64,000 bases of DNA, taken from Ailurus styani (Eukaryota > Chordata > Mammalia > Carnivora > Ailuridae). A model generated the notes under the pieces. The model saw only the letters and a list, made by a program, of their open reading frames with translations. It searched no databases and had not been told where the DNA came from. Each line of letters begins with the position of its first letter. Positions within the stretch are counted from its first letter, which is position 1. Both the position numbers and the translations under genes were made by a program. Location: the NCBI GenBank assembly GCA_002007465.1, contig LNAC01001226.1, forward strand, positions 62,001 through 126,000. The letters are read 5' to 3'. Below are positions 24,645-36,082 of the stretch, one piece after another.

Positions 24645-25582
24645 TAGGCAGAATAATGGCCCCATGAAGATGTCCATGTCCTAATTCTCAAAACCTGTGA
24701 ATATGTTCTGTTACATGGTGTATTAGTTTGCTTAGGGCTGCCATACAAATGACCCCAAACTGGATGGCTTAAAGCAACAGAAATTGTTTCACAGCTTTGG
24801 AGACAAGATGTTCCTATGAAGCTGTCAGCAGGGGGTCATGTTGCATTTGAAACCTGTAGAAGTGAATCCTTCATTGCCTCTTCTAGCTTCTGGTGTTTGC
24901 TGGCAATACTTAGCATCCCCTGGCTTGTAGATGCATCACTCCAATCTCTGCCTATATCATCACATGGCCATTTTCCTCCTGTATCTCTGTCTCCTTTTAT
25001 TTATAAGAACACCAGTCATACTGGATTAAGAGCCCCCAGTACTCCAAAATGAACTCATTTTAAGTAATCTGCAACAACCCTATTTCCGAATAAGGTCATA
25101 TTGTGAAGTATTAGGAGTTGAAACCTCAACACATCTTTTGGGGGATATAATTCAACAAATAATATATGGCAGGGATAATTAAGGTAAAGGTTGCTAACCA
25201 ACTGATTTTGAGATAAGGAGATTATACTGGATTTTTCAAGAGGGTTCAAGTGTAATCAGAAGCATCCTTAGAAGTGAAAGAGGAAAACAGAGTCAGAATA
25301 ATATGAGAAAGACTCAACCTGCCATTGCTAACTTTGAAGGTTGAAGAGGTGGTGAGCCAAGAAATATGGGTGACCTCAAGAAGAGAGATAAGACAAGAGA
25401 ATGTGTTTTCCCCTCGTGCCTCCAGAAAGGAATTCAGATAGCTTTGCACACACCTTGGTTTTAGACCAGTGAGACTCAGTTTAGTTTCTGACCTCCAGAG
25501 ATGTAAGGTAATAAATTTGTATTATTTTAAGCCACTATATTCGTGATAGTTTGTTACAATAGTAATAGGAAACTAACACACT
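24645..25582 (+). mobile_element. MLT1-like LTR (+), split by a second LTR
   Basis: The left part (24645-24718) reads 'gtaggcagaataatggccc', 'cctgtgaatatgttctg'. The right part (about 25162-25582) ends 'attattttaagccactata', 'gtaataggaaactaacaca'. They join logically across the insert at 'ttacatgg' and 'aattaaggt'. It has the same element type and orientation as the LTR at 1692-2333. Confidence 0.7.
24719..25161 (-). mobile_element. MaLR LTR (MLT1A/MST-like), antisense, nested in the LTR above
   Basis: 'tattagtttgcttagggctg', 'aactggatggcttaaagcaa', 'aagaacaccagtcatactgg' and 'ggggatataattcaaca' are the antisense order of this LTR group. It is younger than the LTR it interrupts. The frame at 24816-25052 is LTR text. 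Confidence 0.7.
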
Positions 25583-26639
25583 GACCCTTGCTAATGAGGC
25601 ATATACAGATATGCCTCATATACAGTGAGGACCTGGGTTAGAGTATTTTCTCTTCCAATATGACCATCTTTAGATGTTTAGCACTATATTTTCTTTCTGA
25701 ATCTCTTTTGTTTCCACTCTTAACATATTAGCCATAAAATTGTTGACTCATGTTTCTAAGAAAATTTGAAGAGCCTATAGTTAACCCACTGTTTCAAGCT
25801 TATGTCCTCTCTATCATCCTTGAAACATCATCATATTTTGTCATGTGTACCACATAAAATTCACCACCTCCCAAATAAGACATATATTTAGATATGGACT
25901 TGCTTTGGCTGATTTGCTTACCAGGGTAGAGATACTTATAGCACCTCGGTCATTAATTTAAAAACATTTATTGAACATACATATAGAGCTAAGATCTGGG
26001 CAGGGTATAGAGTATGGGTTGGGTACTCAAACCTTAGTTCCGTCCTTGTGCTTTTATCGTGGTCTTGACTTCAGTAGCTAAGACTTTATTGTGTTAAGTT
26101 CTCTAATAGAATATATTGGAAACAAAGACTTAGGAATAAACAATGATGTTTAGATATATGAAAATCAATAGATGAACATACAAGCAAGTAATATAATGTG
26201 GGTGGTGATGGTGAGAGTAGCAGAACTTGAGAATGTAACTATGTTGAGTTAAATCATGAACAATCTTGGTATGCCATCAGAAGCTGTTAAATAGGGAAAT
26301 AATACATCAGGTTCATACTTGAGAAAACTTGTGCTAGTGTTGAGAATGGATTGAAAAGAACAGTGGAAGCCGACTGACAAGTTTGGAGGCCCTTGCAATA
26401 GTTCAGATATCTGTAATCCTTAGAATATCTGGCATGTCCCAAAACTCTCTGGCTTATTACCTGGATAGATAAAGGAATACAGCGTCCCTTCTTGTGGTAC
26501 ATCTTTAGATCTTATCTGAAACTCCAGGAAACAAGTTCCTGAAACTTCAGCAAACAAGTATTTTGCCGGCAATATTAAATATTTTCATATTCGTTTTGGG
26601 CACCTGATTTTTCTGGTTTTATTTGAATAGCCCAAATAT
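25583..26639. other. Unassigned; possible very old repeat at 25955-26420
   Basis: 25955-26420 has 'aacatttattgaacatacat' and 'gctaagatctgggcagggta', hinting at the unnamed ancient repeat seen at 42130. The rest is not recognised. Confidence 0.3.
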
Positions 26640-29359
26640 TAACTACTGGGGAATCAGTAAATCCTCCAATCTTCTTATCTACATACATCAAAAATACAAC
26701 CCCTTACTACCTGACCATGCAGTAGTGCTGAAGATTCTTGGTAACTTCTCACCACCTCTTGTTTTAACTTCCATTTTCCACTCAATCATTGACCACCACT
26801 TTACATCTTACCACCTGTATTCTTCTTTTCTTACCTCTATTCCATTAATCTAAAACAAAATTCAACTCTCTTTCATTCCTTGAGAGAAAGTACCATAAAC
26901 AATAGACTTTACTAAAGGTAAGTGGTAAAAAAGGGTGACTGTCAGAGAATAGTGACAATTTTGACCTCTTTTTTTAGCCCTATTATTCTGAGAAAGCAGT
27001 GAAGATTAAGAAATCCTTCAAGCTTTTGTGTTCTGGGTAGAGGCTAATGGCAAAGGACCATTCTGCCCTCATATCCTCTGATAAGAGACTAATCTCCATC
27101 CTTTCTCATGACTCCCTTAAGACTAGTAAATGAATCTAGTTTACCTATGGCTAGGCCGTAAAACTTCAGGCCCCCTTCCTTTTCTTTGAGACATTTCTCA
27201 TTATGACATCCTAATAGCCTGAATAAAATATCTCTTTCACTGTCCAGTGTATTTTGTCTTTCTCATCAACGAACAGCTTAAATGTAAATATAACATCCAT
27301 TTTTCCTAAATCTTTTACAGTGTTCCTTGTAGGTACATTATTCCCAGCTTTCTGCCATTTTGCTAAATCCTATTTCTGTTTTTCCATCTGTGATTTCCTT
27401 TTCTCCTTAATTTATTGGGTTCTTCATCTCTTTCCTATCTAGAATGCCAGAGAAAAATAAGACCAAACACCTTTCATTTTCTCATGAAGTCTTTTATCTC
27501 TTTTCTTTTTTAATAGTTTCCTTGCAACTAGCCCTCCAGGGCCTCCCTATTCTCACACAAATGGCCTTCTGAGATGCTTTGATAAACTAAAACCATTCTT
27601 CCCTGAAATACATGCTATACCTTTTAATATATCATTTTACTTCTCATTAAAAAGATGGAAGTCCAGTAATTCCAAATCTCTGAAGTCTAGACTGACACCA
27701 ACAAATAACATATGAAAATAATGACTGTAGTAATTTTAATTAAAATTATTTAAATATTTATCATTTATCTCATTTAGCAACATTTACCAACAACTTGTAG
27801 GTTTTTTTCTTCATTGAAGTTACCAGAGAAATTAAGTTTCTTGCTCTTAATTTCATATGGTAAATTGGGTGGGTATAAGACCAATGATGTAGTTGTTAAT
27901 CTCATAACTTATTAAACTTATTGACCTCTATCTACACCCCTATTGAATATGTATAAGAAAATGGCAAGGAAAACACACTCTACTGAGACAGGATGAACTC
28001 ACCACTAATAATGCATGAATACATTTATTTGGAAATTTGATATTTTTGAGCTAATGGAAGGTTTAGTTTCAGTGAGTGTGTGTTATTAATACTAACAATA
28101 CTAAATTGGGTTTTGTGTTAGGGATCTATCTATTTATCTCTCTATCATCTATAACTATCAAGTTTAGGAGAAAAATAGAAAGGGTTAATTCACTGAATTC
28201 TGGAAGGTGTTGACTATCACAAGGAATATTTCTGAAGAACTTCCTTTGCAAAGGGTTAACTTTCTTGTAACCACAAACCTGAGTTAAACCCATTTACACT
28301 TGGGAGTCAATCTCATGGAGCAGAGCATTCACCTAATTGTCAACCAGAGGACCATATCCTAGTGTTAGTGATAATGAGAAAATGTGTTTGTGGTTCGAGT
28401 AAGCTTAATTAGGAGAAGAGCTGCTTGTGATATAATTAACTTCATTTTAGGGGGAGGTCAGGGAATTTTCAAAGGGTTTTTTTAAATGAAGAAAAGGTGA
28501 AAGTATGAGATAATGAAGAGATGGATTTGAATTATAAATAAAAAAGCCTGTATTGAGTATTCAATTTCATGGATACTACATGTGAAATGGCTGTAGTCAG
28601 TGTAAATAAATAGTATCTGTGAAGTTATGTTCTCACATCTTTCATTTGGTGTTTTCACTTCTTGGAGGAAGGTCCAGTGGCTTTGAAATGGTAGGATACA
28701 TTCTTATAGTAGTTCTTACAGATTACCGGTTTGGGTTATAGTCAACAGTAATAAGGTCGATGCCTTGATTATTTTCTAGCCCCTTGCAAGAACAAAGAAG
28801 AGTGCATCTACCTAAAGAGGATAAGATAACAGAACTAAGGGGCAATATGATAAGCACATCAAAATATAGCCATATATATGTAAATTTAAAAACATAATTT
28901 TTAACTTTTTTCTGATGATCTAAAGTTTTATTGTAGTGAAATTAAAAGGAGGAAAACAGAAATAGTGAAAATGCTCCTATGCTTCTTGGACTGAGTGGAG
29001 GGAACAAGGAATTACAGGAATTTTTTCTAAGAAAGAATGTCTCCTCAAATATAAGGCAAAATCATTTTCCGAAAGGTAAAGGGAACTGGACCAATCTATA
29101 AAGACTGCAGAAGGGAATACTTCTTTTGCACTTTTTATAATTTTGCCTATCTAACGATTTCTTGATTTAAAACATCATAATATGCCAAAGCAGAACATGG
29201 CATCATGTAATTCACTCAAGTCTTTCAACAAGTGTGGAAATTTGAAATAACTCTTGTGGGAAAAGCAGAAGGAGAGAGATATTTTGTTTTTAATTTAAAA
29301 AAATGGAGAGATGAGAGAGTGAAGAGGAGAGAGAGAAAAAATTATGATTAGAAAAATTA
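26640..29359. other. Unassigned; pyrimidine-rich 26640-27660
   Basis: Pyrimidine-rich text with 'cattgaccaccactttacat' and similar may be an old reversed LINE piece that I cannot name. A short tetranucleotide patch (ATCT) is at 28124-28150. No gene is seen. Confidence 0.3.
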
Positions 29360-29553
29360 GGGGCGCCTGGGTGGCTCAGTGGGTTAAGCCTCTGCTTTCA
29401 GCTCAGGTCATGATCTCAGGGTCCTGGGATCGAGCCCCGCATCGGACTCTCTGCTCAACAGGGAGCCTGCTTCCCCCTCTCTCTGCCTGCCTCTCTGCCT
29501 ACTTGTGATCTCTCTCTCTCTGTAAAATAAATAAATAAAATCTTTTAAAAAAT
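29360..29553 (+). mobile_element. CAN-SINE, sense, young mustelid-type
   Basis: A near-complete consensus copy from 'ggggcgcctgggtggctcag' to 'aaataaataaataaaatctt'. Its target-site duplication is not clear. Confidence 0.96.
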
Positions 29554-30387
29554 CAGAAATATACTCAGGCAATGTTGGTTGGTCCAATAGGAACCACAAA
29601 TTTGAAGGCCAAACTCATGTCATGGTCAAAGTTTTTTATTGGTCATGTGAATTCTACACCAGGTGTCATAAATATTTATTTTACATCTGTAGAGCATCTC
29701 TCACCAGGCTCTGTTCCCTAAGACTTTTATCCAAGGACTTTATATTTAAAGCCAAAGAACGTGGCATGGAATAGAGATAGGAACCTATAAAAATAGATGG
29801 ATTTCATACATTTTTCATGGAGAATCGTTTTCTAAGAATACAAACTTAGAACTTTTGACCAGTCTGCAGTATATTCAGGGATCCCAGTAAATATAAATTA
29901 ACATAAAGTTTTAGCTGACCTCATTGTTTAAGGAAATATTGGTCAAATTTAGATACACATACAGTACTAGTTTTTTCTTAAAAGTCAAATGTTTTATGAA
30001 CATACAAAATAAAGATGAAGAGAAATGAAGGCAATATGAAGTATATTTATTTTTTTAAGGAAGTAGACAATTTATAATACTAGGGAAAGTAAAAGGCAAT
30101 ATGTTTATGGAAAATAGGCTTATGTCAGAGTAAATAAAGATAATTTAGTTGTAGATCTGATATTGGTAAATACTTACAATAGAAAAGAATACTGGAGTAT
30201 GTAGTATGAGCACAATTTTCTCCCTTTGAACTATTATGCTGCTTTCCACAAACCAGTAATTCAGGTAGAATATATAACAGGGTTTTATACATTACACTGA
30301 TTGCACTTATAAGTATATTGTTAGAGGACATGCTTGAATTACTAATAGACATGGTGTACCATTCTCTGTTAAATTTTAAAAATTTAT
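29554..30387. other. Unassigned AT-rich sequence
   Basis: Nothing recognised. Confidence 0.4.
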
Positions 30388-30600
30388 AGGGGCACCAGGA
30401 TGGCTCAGTCCTTTAAGTGTCTGACTCTTGGTTTCGGCCCAGGTCATGATCTCATGGGTTGTGGGATCGAGCCCCTCATGGGACTCTGTGCTCAGTGGGG
30501 GGTCTGCTTGAAGATTCTCTCTCTCTGCCTCCCCCCCCAACTTGAGTGCACACGCTCTTTCTGTAAAACAAATAAATCTTAAAAAATAAAAAAATAAAAC
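30388..30600 (+). mobile_element. CAN-SINE, sense, older subtype
   Basis: 'ggggcaccaggatggctcag', 'tttaagtgtctgactcttgg' and 'cttgagtgcacacgctcttt' belong to the older caniform subtype with a different right half from the young copies. Confidence 0.93.
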
Positions 30601-31124
30601 TTTGTTATATATAAGACTCATATTTGTTAAGTATTTATTAGATAAATAAAAATAATAAAAGTGAAAGAGTATACATTTTCTCTCCAGAACTTGCCACACA
30701 CACACAAAAAAATTGTTGAAGTTTGAAGATTAGCAGAAACCTTTAATTAACCTCCCCTCCTTTTTTAAAATATTTTTTTATTTGACCTCCCTAACAGTTT
30801 GGATCTATGATAACCGTCAGGGGAGAATAGGATGTATATGCAAGATGCTGGTAATTGGGCAGATAGTAATGGGGGTCAGTGGAAATCTCTGCATTATTTT
30901 CCCAGTGAGGTATAGAAAGTACTGTAATTGGCAGACAGTGAAGGTTTATTGAGTGACTGAAAAGAAAGAAGTTGTGAAATAGTCATTTAGGAATGGGAAA
31001 TTACACAGATCAGACAGAAATAGTATGATTAAGTGCAGCATTAAAAGTGCATAGAGGTGGGAATTATATACCTGGGTCTTGGGATTGGGAAAGAAGTTTG
31101 GGTAGATACATAAATTTGGATTAA
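30601..31124. other. Unassigned sequence, left flank of the deleted L1
   Basis: It may be part of an unnamed ancient repeat continuing after 33741. No gene. Confidence 0.35.
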
Positions 31125-31266
31125 GAACCCATCTGGTGGGGAGTAAAGTCAGAGAAGATAGTGGAGTAGAAAGTGCTAGGAATTTGTCTCTCCACCTAGA
31201 AAACAATTATACCGGCACAAACTGAAGTGCATTTTTTGGAACTCTTGGAGTCTATTTGAACACTGC

Positions 31267-31278
31267 ACCACCTAGTGG
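31267..31278 (-). promoter_or_regulatory. Possible CTCF core motif in the L1 5' UTR
   Basis: 'accacctagtgg' fits the reverse-strand core GCCMYCTRSTGG at 11 of 12 positions. It is based on motif matching only. Confidence 0.2.
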
Positions 31279-32308
31279 AAAGCTTAGCTGGTGAGTTGTT
31301 AGTATCTGCCCATTTCAGCCTTCAGTGTAGTGACTACCCAACCCTCTACCCCATCCCATGGCAGGCAGCTGTGGAAGTGACAACTCATATTTCTGGCTTG
31401 GCTTACTGGAGCCAGGGTGGGCAATAAAGACCTCATATTTCCAATATTGGGGCTCTATGTTCTGATTGCATATTGCTGTTCCTGATCGCTTTGGTGCAAA
31501 AGGCAAGTCAAAATTGTTTTAATCTCTACTGGCTAAAGCAGCTTCCAGGATATTTAAAAGGACAGTACCTGGTTATCTTTTGGATATTCAAAAATAGCCA
31601 CAAATACAGGGGATTTAGTAGGTCACTGGGCATGCCCAGGGAAAGATTCTGGCTCAGAAAACCTGAGAAAACCTTAAACTTTCACCTGTGTTCATGAATA
31701 GGAAGGTTTAACACTGTTAAGATGTCAGTGCTATTAAAAATGATCTACAGACTTACCACAATCTGTATCAAAATTCTAACAGCTTCTTTTGCAGAAAAGG
31801 TAAAGCCAATTCTCAATTCAGAAGGAATTGCAAGGGGCCCTAAACAGCTAAAACAGCCTTGAAAAAGAATAATGTTGGAGAACTCATATCTTCACTTTGA
31901 AACTTACAACAAAGCTACAGTAATTAAAAAAAGTATGGTCCTGGCATATGGACAGACACTTAGACCAGCAAAATAAAGAGCCCAGAAATAAATTCTCCCC
32001 CATATGTGATTGATTTTCAACAAGAGTGCCTAGATCATTCAATAGGAGAAAGACAGCCTTTCCAACAAACAGTGCTGGGAAACCTGGACATCCACATGCA
32101 AAAGAATGAAGTTGGACCCTTACTTTATGCTATATACAAAACTCATGATAGATTAAAGAAGAGCTAAAGCTTTATACAACTCTTAGAAGAAAATATTAAG
32201 AAAAATCTTCATGTTGTCAGATTCGATGATGTCATGGATATGGCACCAAAAGCACAGATAACAACAACAAAAAGATAGATGGACTTCATTAAAAATTAAG
32301 AACTTTTG

Positions 32309-32514
32309 GAGCACCTGGGTTTCTCATCCAGTTAGGAGTCTGCCTTCGGTTCAGATCATGATCTCAGGGTCCTGGGATTGAGCCCTACATTGGGCTCCCT
32401 GCTCAGTGGAGAGTCTGCTTCTCCCTCTCCCTCACCTTCTGCCCCCTACCTGCTCATGCTTTCTTTCTCACTGTCTCTCTCTCAAATAAATAAATAAAAT
32501 CTTTTTAAAAAATG
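32309..32514 (+). mobile_element. CAN-SINE inside the deleted L1, sense, old subtype
   Basis: 'gagcacctgggtttctcatc' to the AATAAA-type tail. The target-site duplication 'agaacttttg' is at 32299-32308 and 32515-32524. Confidence 0.95.
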
Positions 32515-32687
32515 AGAACTTTTGAACATCAAAGGATATTATTAAGATGGCAAAAAGCCCACTAAATGGAAGAAAATATTTGCAAATCATATATATTTTT
32601 TCAAATCATTTATTTTTATATATAATTTTAAGACTCAACAACAACAAAAAATAAACAAGCCAATTTAAAAAATGGGCAAAGTTCTTA

Positions 32688-32894
32688 GGGTACCTGGATG
32701 GTGCAGGCGATTAAGCATCTATCTCTTGGTTTCAGTTCAGGTTATGATCTCAGTGTTGTGAGATTGGGTCCCATGTCAAGCTAAGCGCTCAGTGCAGAGT
32801 CTGCTTGGGATTCTCTCTCCCTCTGCCCCTGCCTCCATCCCCCACACCCCACTCTGTCTCTCTTTCCAAAAATAAATAAAATCTTTTAAAAAAG
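32688..32894 (+). mobile_element. Second CAN-SINE inside the deleted L1, sense, old subtype
   Basis: 'gggtacctggatggtgcagg' to 'aaataaataaaatctttta'. The target-site duplication 'gggcaaagttctta' (32674-32687) matches 'gggcgaagttctta' (32895-32908) with one change. Confidence 0.94.
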
Positions 32895-33741
32895 GGGCGA
32901 AGTTCTTAAATAGACATTTATCCAATATAGATATATAAATGGCCAATAAGCATAAGAAAAGATGCTCAACATCATTTGTAGTAGGGAAATGAAAATCAAA
33001 ATCATAATGAAATACCACTTCATACCTTCTAGCATGGCTATAATCTAAAAAACAGCAATTAACAAGTATTGACAAGGATGTGCAGAAATTAGAATGCTGT
33101 GTATCAAATGGTAGGAATATAAAATGGTGCAGTTGCTGTGGAAAATAGGTTGGTGGTTTTTCAAATGATTAAACATGAAACTAACATATGACTCAAAAGT
33201 TTCACCTTTAGGTGTATATCCAGAACAACTGAATACAGAGACATGAGCAGATATCTGTACACCAATGTTCATAGCCAAAAAGGTGGAAACAACCCAAGTG
33301 TCCAACAGATGAATAAACAGAATGTGTTATATAAGTACAATGAAATATTATTCAGCTACAAAAGGGACTGAAATTTTGATGTATGGAACAACATGAATGG
33401 ACCTTGAAAACATTATGCTTTATAAAAAATATGCCAGACACAGAGGGACAAATACTATACAATTTCACTTATATGAGGTACTTAGAATATGCAAGTTCAT
33501 AAAAAGTAGAATAGCGATTACTAGAGTTGGGGAGATGGGGGGAGGGAGAATGATTATTTAATGGATACAGAGTTTTGTTGGGAATGCTGAAGAGTTCTGG
33601 GTATATATAGTGGTGATGGTTATACAAAATTGTGAATGTATTTAGTGATACTGAATTGTGCTTTTGAATGGTTAAAATTATTAATATTATGCTATGTATA
33701 CTTTACTACAATACAACTTTTTGTAAAAAGGAATCCATCTG

Positions 33742-34344
33742 AAGTTTGCATTCATGAATTTAAAGTGAGTCCAGTCAGTATAGTTGAGTATTTTTCTTTA
33801 GCATTGCCAGTGTGATTGACATGCCAATGAATAATTGAGATAATTTACATCTAATAGGAAGACGCTCTACTATTCATATAAAAAGAATTTAGAGAACTAA
33901 AAAATTAGAGTAAATTAGAGTGGTTTGAAAAGATTTTGTGAAGGATACAGGATTTGAATAGAGCCCTGAAGGATTTTAGTATTTGGATATATGAGAGAAA
34001 AGAAAATTAAATCTTGGTGAGGGAAAAAGGGTTCATAAGTCTTGGATTCTGTAATTGGCATGCTGTATTCTAGGGGTAACAATACCGGCTAAATTTGAGC
34101 AGATGATTAAGATAAAGTGGTTTGGGATAGGATGGAAGGTGGTATAAAGCTAGTTTTAAATGCTCTTGAAACTAGGGTGAGAGTTTGGATGTTTTTCCCT
34201 ATGGAGTTGGGAGTCATTGCTGCAAAGCAGGGGGTGATATGATTCAGTCAGTATTTTAGGAAGATTAAATGAACAGCACTATGTTGAGCAGATTAAAGTG
34301 AAGTCAGAAAATATTAAACAAGAAATCTGGAGAAATTATTTTTT
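33742..34344. other. Unassigned; likely the other half of the ancient repeat hit by the L1
   Basis: 'gatttgaatagagccctgaa' and later text hint at an ancient mammalian repeat. I do not name the family. Confidence 0.35.
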
Positions 34345-34510
34345 TCATCCTAAATCTAACATGACTACCTCTGTGACTTTGGAAAAGTCACTGAACCTCT
34401 CAAAGCTTCAGATTTCTCATCTGTAAAATGAAGGGATTAATGATTTCATTATGATAGAATATGATAAAGTCATTTAAAGGATATACTTTTAAAGCACACA
34501 GGATCTGTTG
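34345..34510 (+). mobile_element. MIR SINE, sense
   Basis: 'ctctgtgactttggaaaagt' with 'cactgaacctctcaaagctt' and 'ctcatctgtaaaatgaaggg' is the well-preserved MIR core. Confidence 0.85.
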
Positions 34511-35264
34511 ATAATATGTTTTTAGTAAATATCAATGGAAGAAAAAAGATATAAAAATCTCTGTAGAATAGGATCTCATTAAAAAAATTAGAACTGTGTA
34601 CATTAACAACACATATTATTTACTTTAAAAAGAATGGAAATAAATGCAACAAAGTAATAAGGGGTTTTGTATAAGAAGTTATTTATTCATTATTTTATGT
34701 ATTTTTTTACTTTGTAAATATAATGAGAACATGCCCTACTTTTTAACTTAAAACAAATAATAAAAGAGTTTTGATTCTAGATTAGAACTTTTGGATTTCT
34801 AGAGTATTGAAGTACTTGGTAAGGTGTTAAGAACCCAACATGGGAAGATGCAAAATGCACAAATAGAAAGAGATCTGAAAGAAAATTTGAGGGCAATTGG
34901 CAGGATTTAATAATAGAGAATTTAAAGTCATTGTTGTGATGTTTTCCTTTTCGTTTTTTGTTTTGTTTTGTTTTGTTTTCTTTTGTTTTGCTTTTACCTA
35001 AAAGGACCTCTGGAATAAATTTCCCTTTACTGGGCATGTGTGACCCACTCCAAACCAATGCTCATAAATACAATTAAGTCTTTTTTTAATAGATGTATAT
35101 TTTTATTAAACTAATTAAAATTTTGTATGTATACACTCATAATTTAAAAGTTAAGATATAATTTAAAAAAACCTGTCCTCAGTCACACTTCCATCTACTC
35201 CTAATTCCTTCTCCCAGAGGAAATGATTTTCTGCTCTTTTCAGACTTTGTCTCCATATTTTAAA
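34511..35264. other. Unassigned, with a (TTTTG)n run
   Basis: A TTTTG pentanucleotide run is at about 34956-34990. Nothing else is recognised. Confidence 0.4.
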
Positions 35265-35425
35265 CAGGAGCAGGGGGAGGGGCAGAGAGAGGAAGAAGCA
35301 GACTACCCACTGAGCAGGGAGCCCAACAACCAGGACAGACCCAGGGCTTGATCCCAGGACCCTAGGATCAAGACCTGAGCCGAAGGCAGACACCTAACTG
35401 ACTGAACTGTCTAGGTGCCTCAAGC
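35265..35425 (-). mobile_element. CAN-SINE fragment, antisense, left arm of the inverted repeat
   Basis: 'gaagaagcagactacccact', 'tgatcccaggaccctaggat' and 'gaactgtctaggtgcctc' are SINE text. The A-rich tail end is missing. Confidence 0.88.
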
Positions 35426-35728
35426 TCATTTCTATTAAGAACTTTTTATCATAAGTGAAAACAGAGAAGAAAAAAATTTTCTGCTCTGTTTTCTCTTATG
35501 ATAAAAAGAAAAAAATTTTCTTCTCTGTTTTCACTTATGATAAAAAGAAAAAAATTTTCTTCTCTGTTTTCACTTATGATAAAAAGTTCTTAATAGAAAT
35601 GAGCTTGAGGCACCTAGACAGTTCAGTCAGTTAGGTGTCTGCCTTCGGCTCAGGTCTGGGTCTGTCCTCGGTTGTTGGGCTCCCTGCTCAGTAGGGAGTC
35701 TGCTTCTTCCTCTCTCTGCCCCTCCCAC
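35275..35728. repeat. Long imperfect inverted repeat with a tandem-repeat centre
   Basis: The left arm (about 35275-35475) and right arm (about 35560-35728) are near-perfect reverse complements. They cover part of a SINE plus flanking 'caagctcatttctattaaga'. The right arm lacks about 30 bp present in the left ('cttgatcccaggaccctagg' region). The centre (35482-35586) is 2.7 copies of a 39-bp unit ending 'ttcacttatgataaaaag'. One further inverted copy of that unit starts the left arm's inner end at 35442. Confidence 0.9.
35482..35586. repeat. 39-bp tandem repeat, about 2.7 copies
   Basis: Units start at 35482, 35521 and 35560. Units 2 and 3 are identical where they overlap; unit 1 differs at two or so positions. 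Confidence 0.93.
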
Positions 35729-35784
35729 TGATTGTGTGTACTCTCTTTCTCTCACAAATAAATAAGTAAAATCTTTTAAAAAAT
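35606..35784 (+). mobile_element. CAN-SINE, sense, right arm of the inverted repeat, internally deleted
   Basis: It runs from 'aggcacctagacagttcagt' to 'aaataagtaaaatctttta' but lacks the 'atgatctcagggtcctggga' segment. Confidence 0.9.
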
Positions 35785-35868
35785 TTGCTTGATTTGACCC
35801 TCATCCTCCATCTTGCACTGTGTGTAATTGTTAATAGTGCCGGTTTCACCCTGAAAAGTATATCCATT

Positions 35869-35974
35869 TGGAAAATGAGCTGCATGGTCATCATAGCTTT
35901 AGGAAACATATAAAACTATTTTGTAGTTGTGTTCAAGATCCTTGAGATCACTCACAGTGTTGATGACTCACTAC
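35869..35974. repeat. First copy of a 106-bp duplication
   Basis: Identical to 35977-36082 except for one base ('catataaaac' versus 'catatgaaac'). The copies are separated only by N and G, so this is a probable unmerged assembly overlap. Confidence 0.93.
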
Positions 35975-35975
35975 N
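35975..35975. other. Ambiguous base N between duplicate copies
   Basis: A single N lies at the junction of the 106-bp copies. Confidence 0.97.
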
Positions 35976-35976
35976 G

Positions 35977-36082
35977 TGGAAAATGAGCTGCATGGTCATC
36001 ATAGCTTTAGGAAACATATGAAACTATTTTGTAGTTGTGTTCAAGATCCTTGAGATCACTCACAGTGTTGATGACTCACTAC
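35977..36082. repeat. Second copy of the 106-bp duplication
   Basis: See the first copy. The sequence continues normally after 36082. Confidence 0.93.

Larger units (their letters stand above)
31136..33730 (+). mobile_element. Internally deleted L1: 5' UTR joined to the end of ORF2 and 3' UTR
   Basis: 31136-31700 resembles the L1MA-type 5' UTR ('gtggagtagaaagtgctagg', 'tgggcatgcccagggaaaga', 'aaaccttaaactttcacctg'). At about 31700-31710 the text jumps to late ORF2 ('ttaacactgttaagatgtca') and continues to the 3' end at about 33730. Most of ORF1 and ORF2 is missing. The flanks 'gaacccatctg' (31125-31135) and 'gaatccatctg' (33731-33741) look like a target-site duplication. Two CAN-SINEs are nested (32309-32514, 32688-32894). 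Confidence 0.7.

Noticed and set aside
29360..29430. tRNA-like A and B box text in SINE heads as functional tRNA genes
   Set aside because: It is the diverged tRNA-Lys-derived head of CAN-SINEs, without a full cloverleaf.
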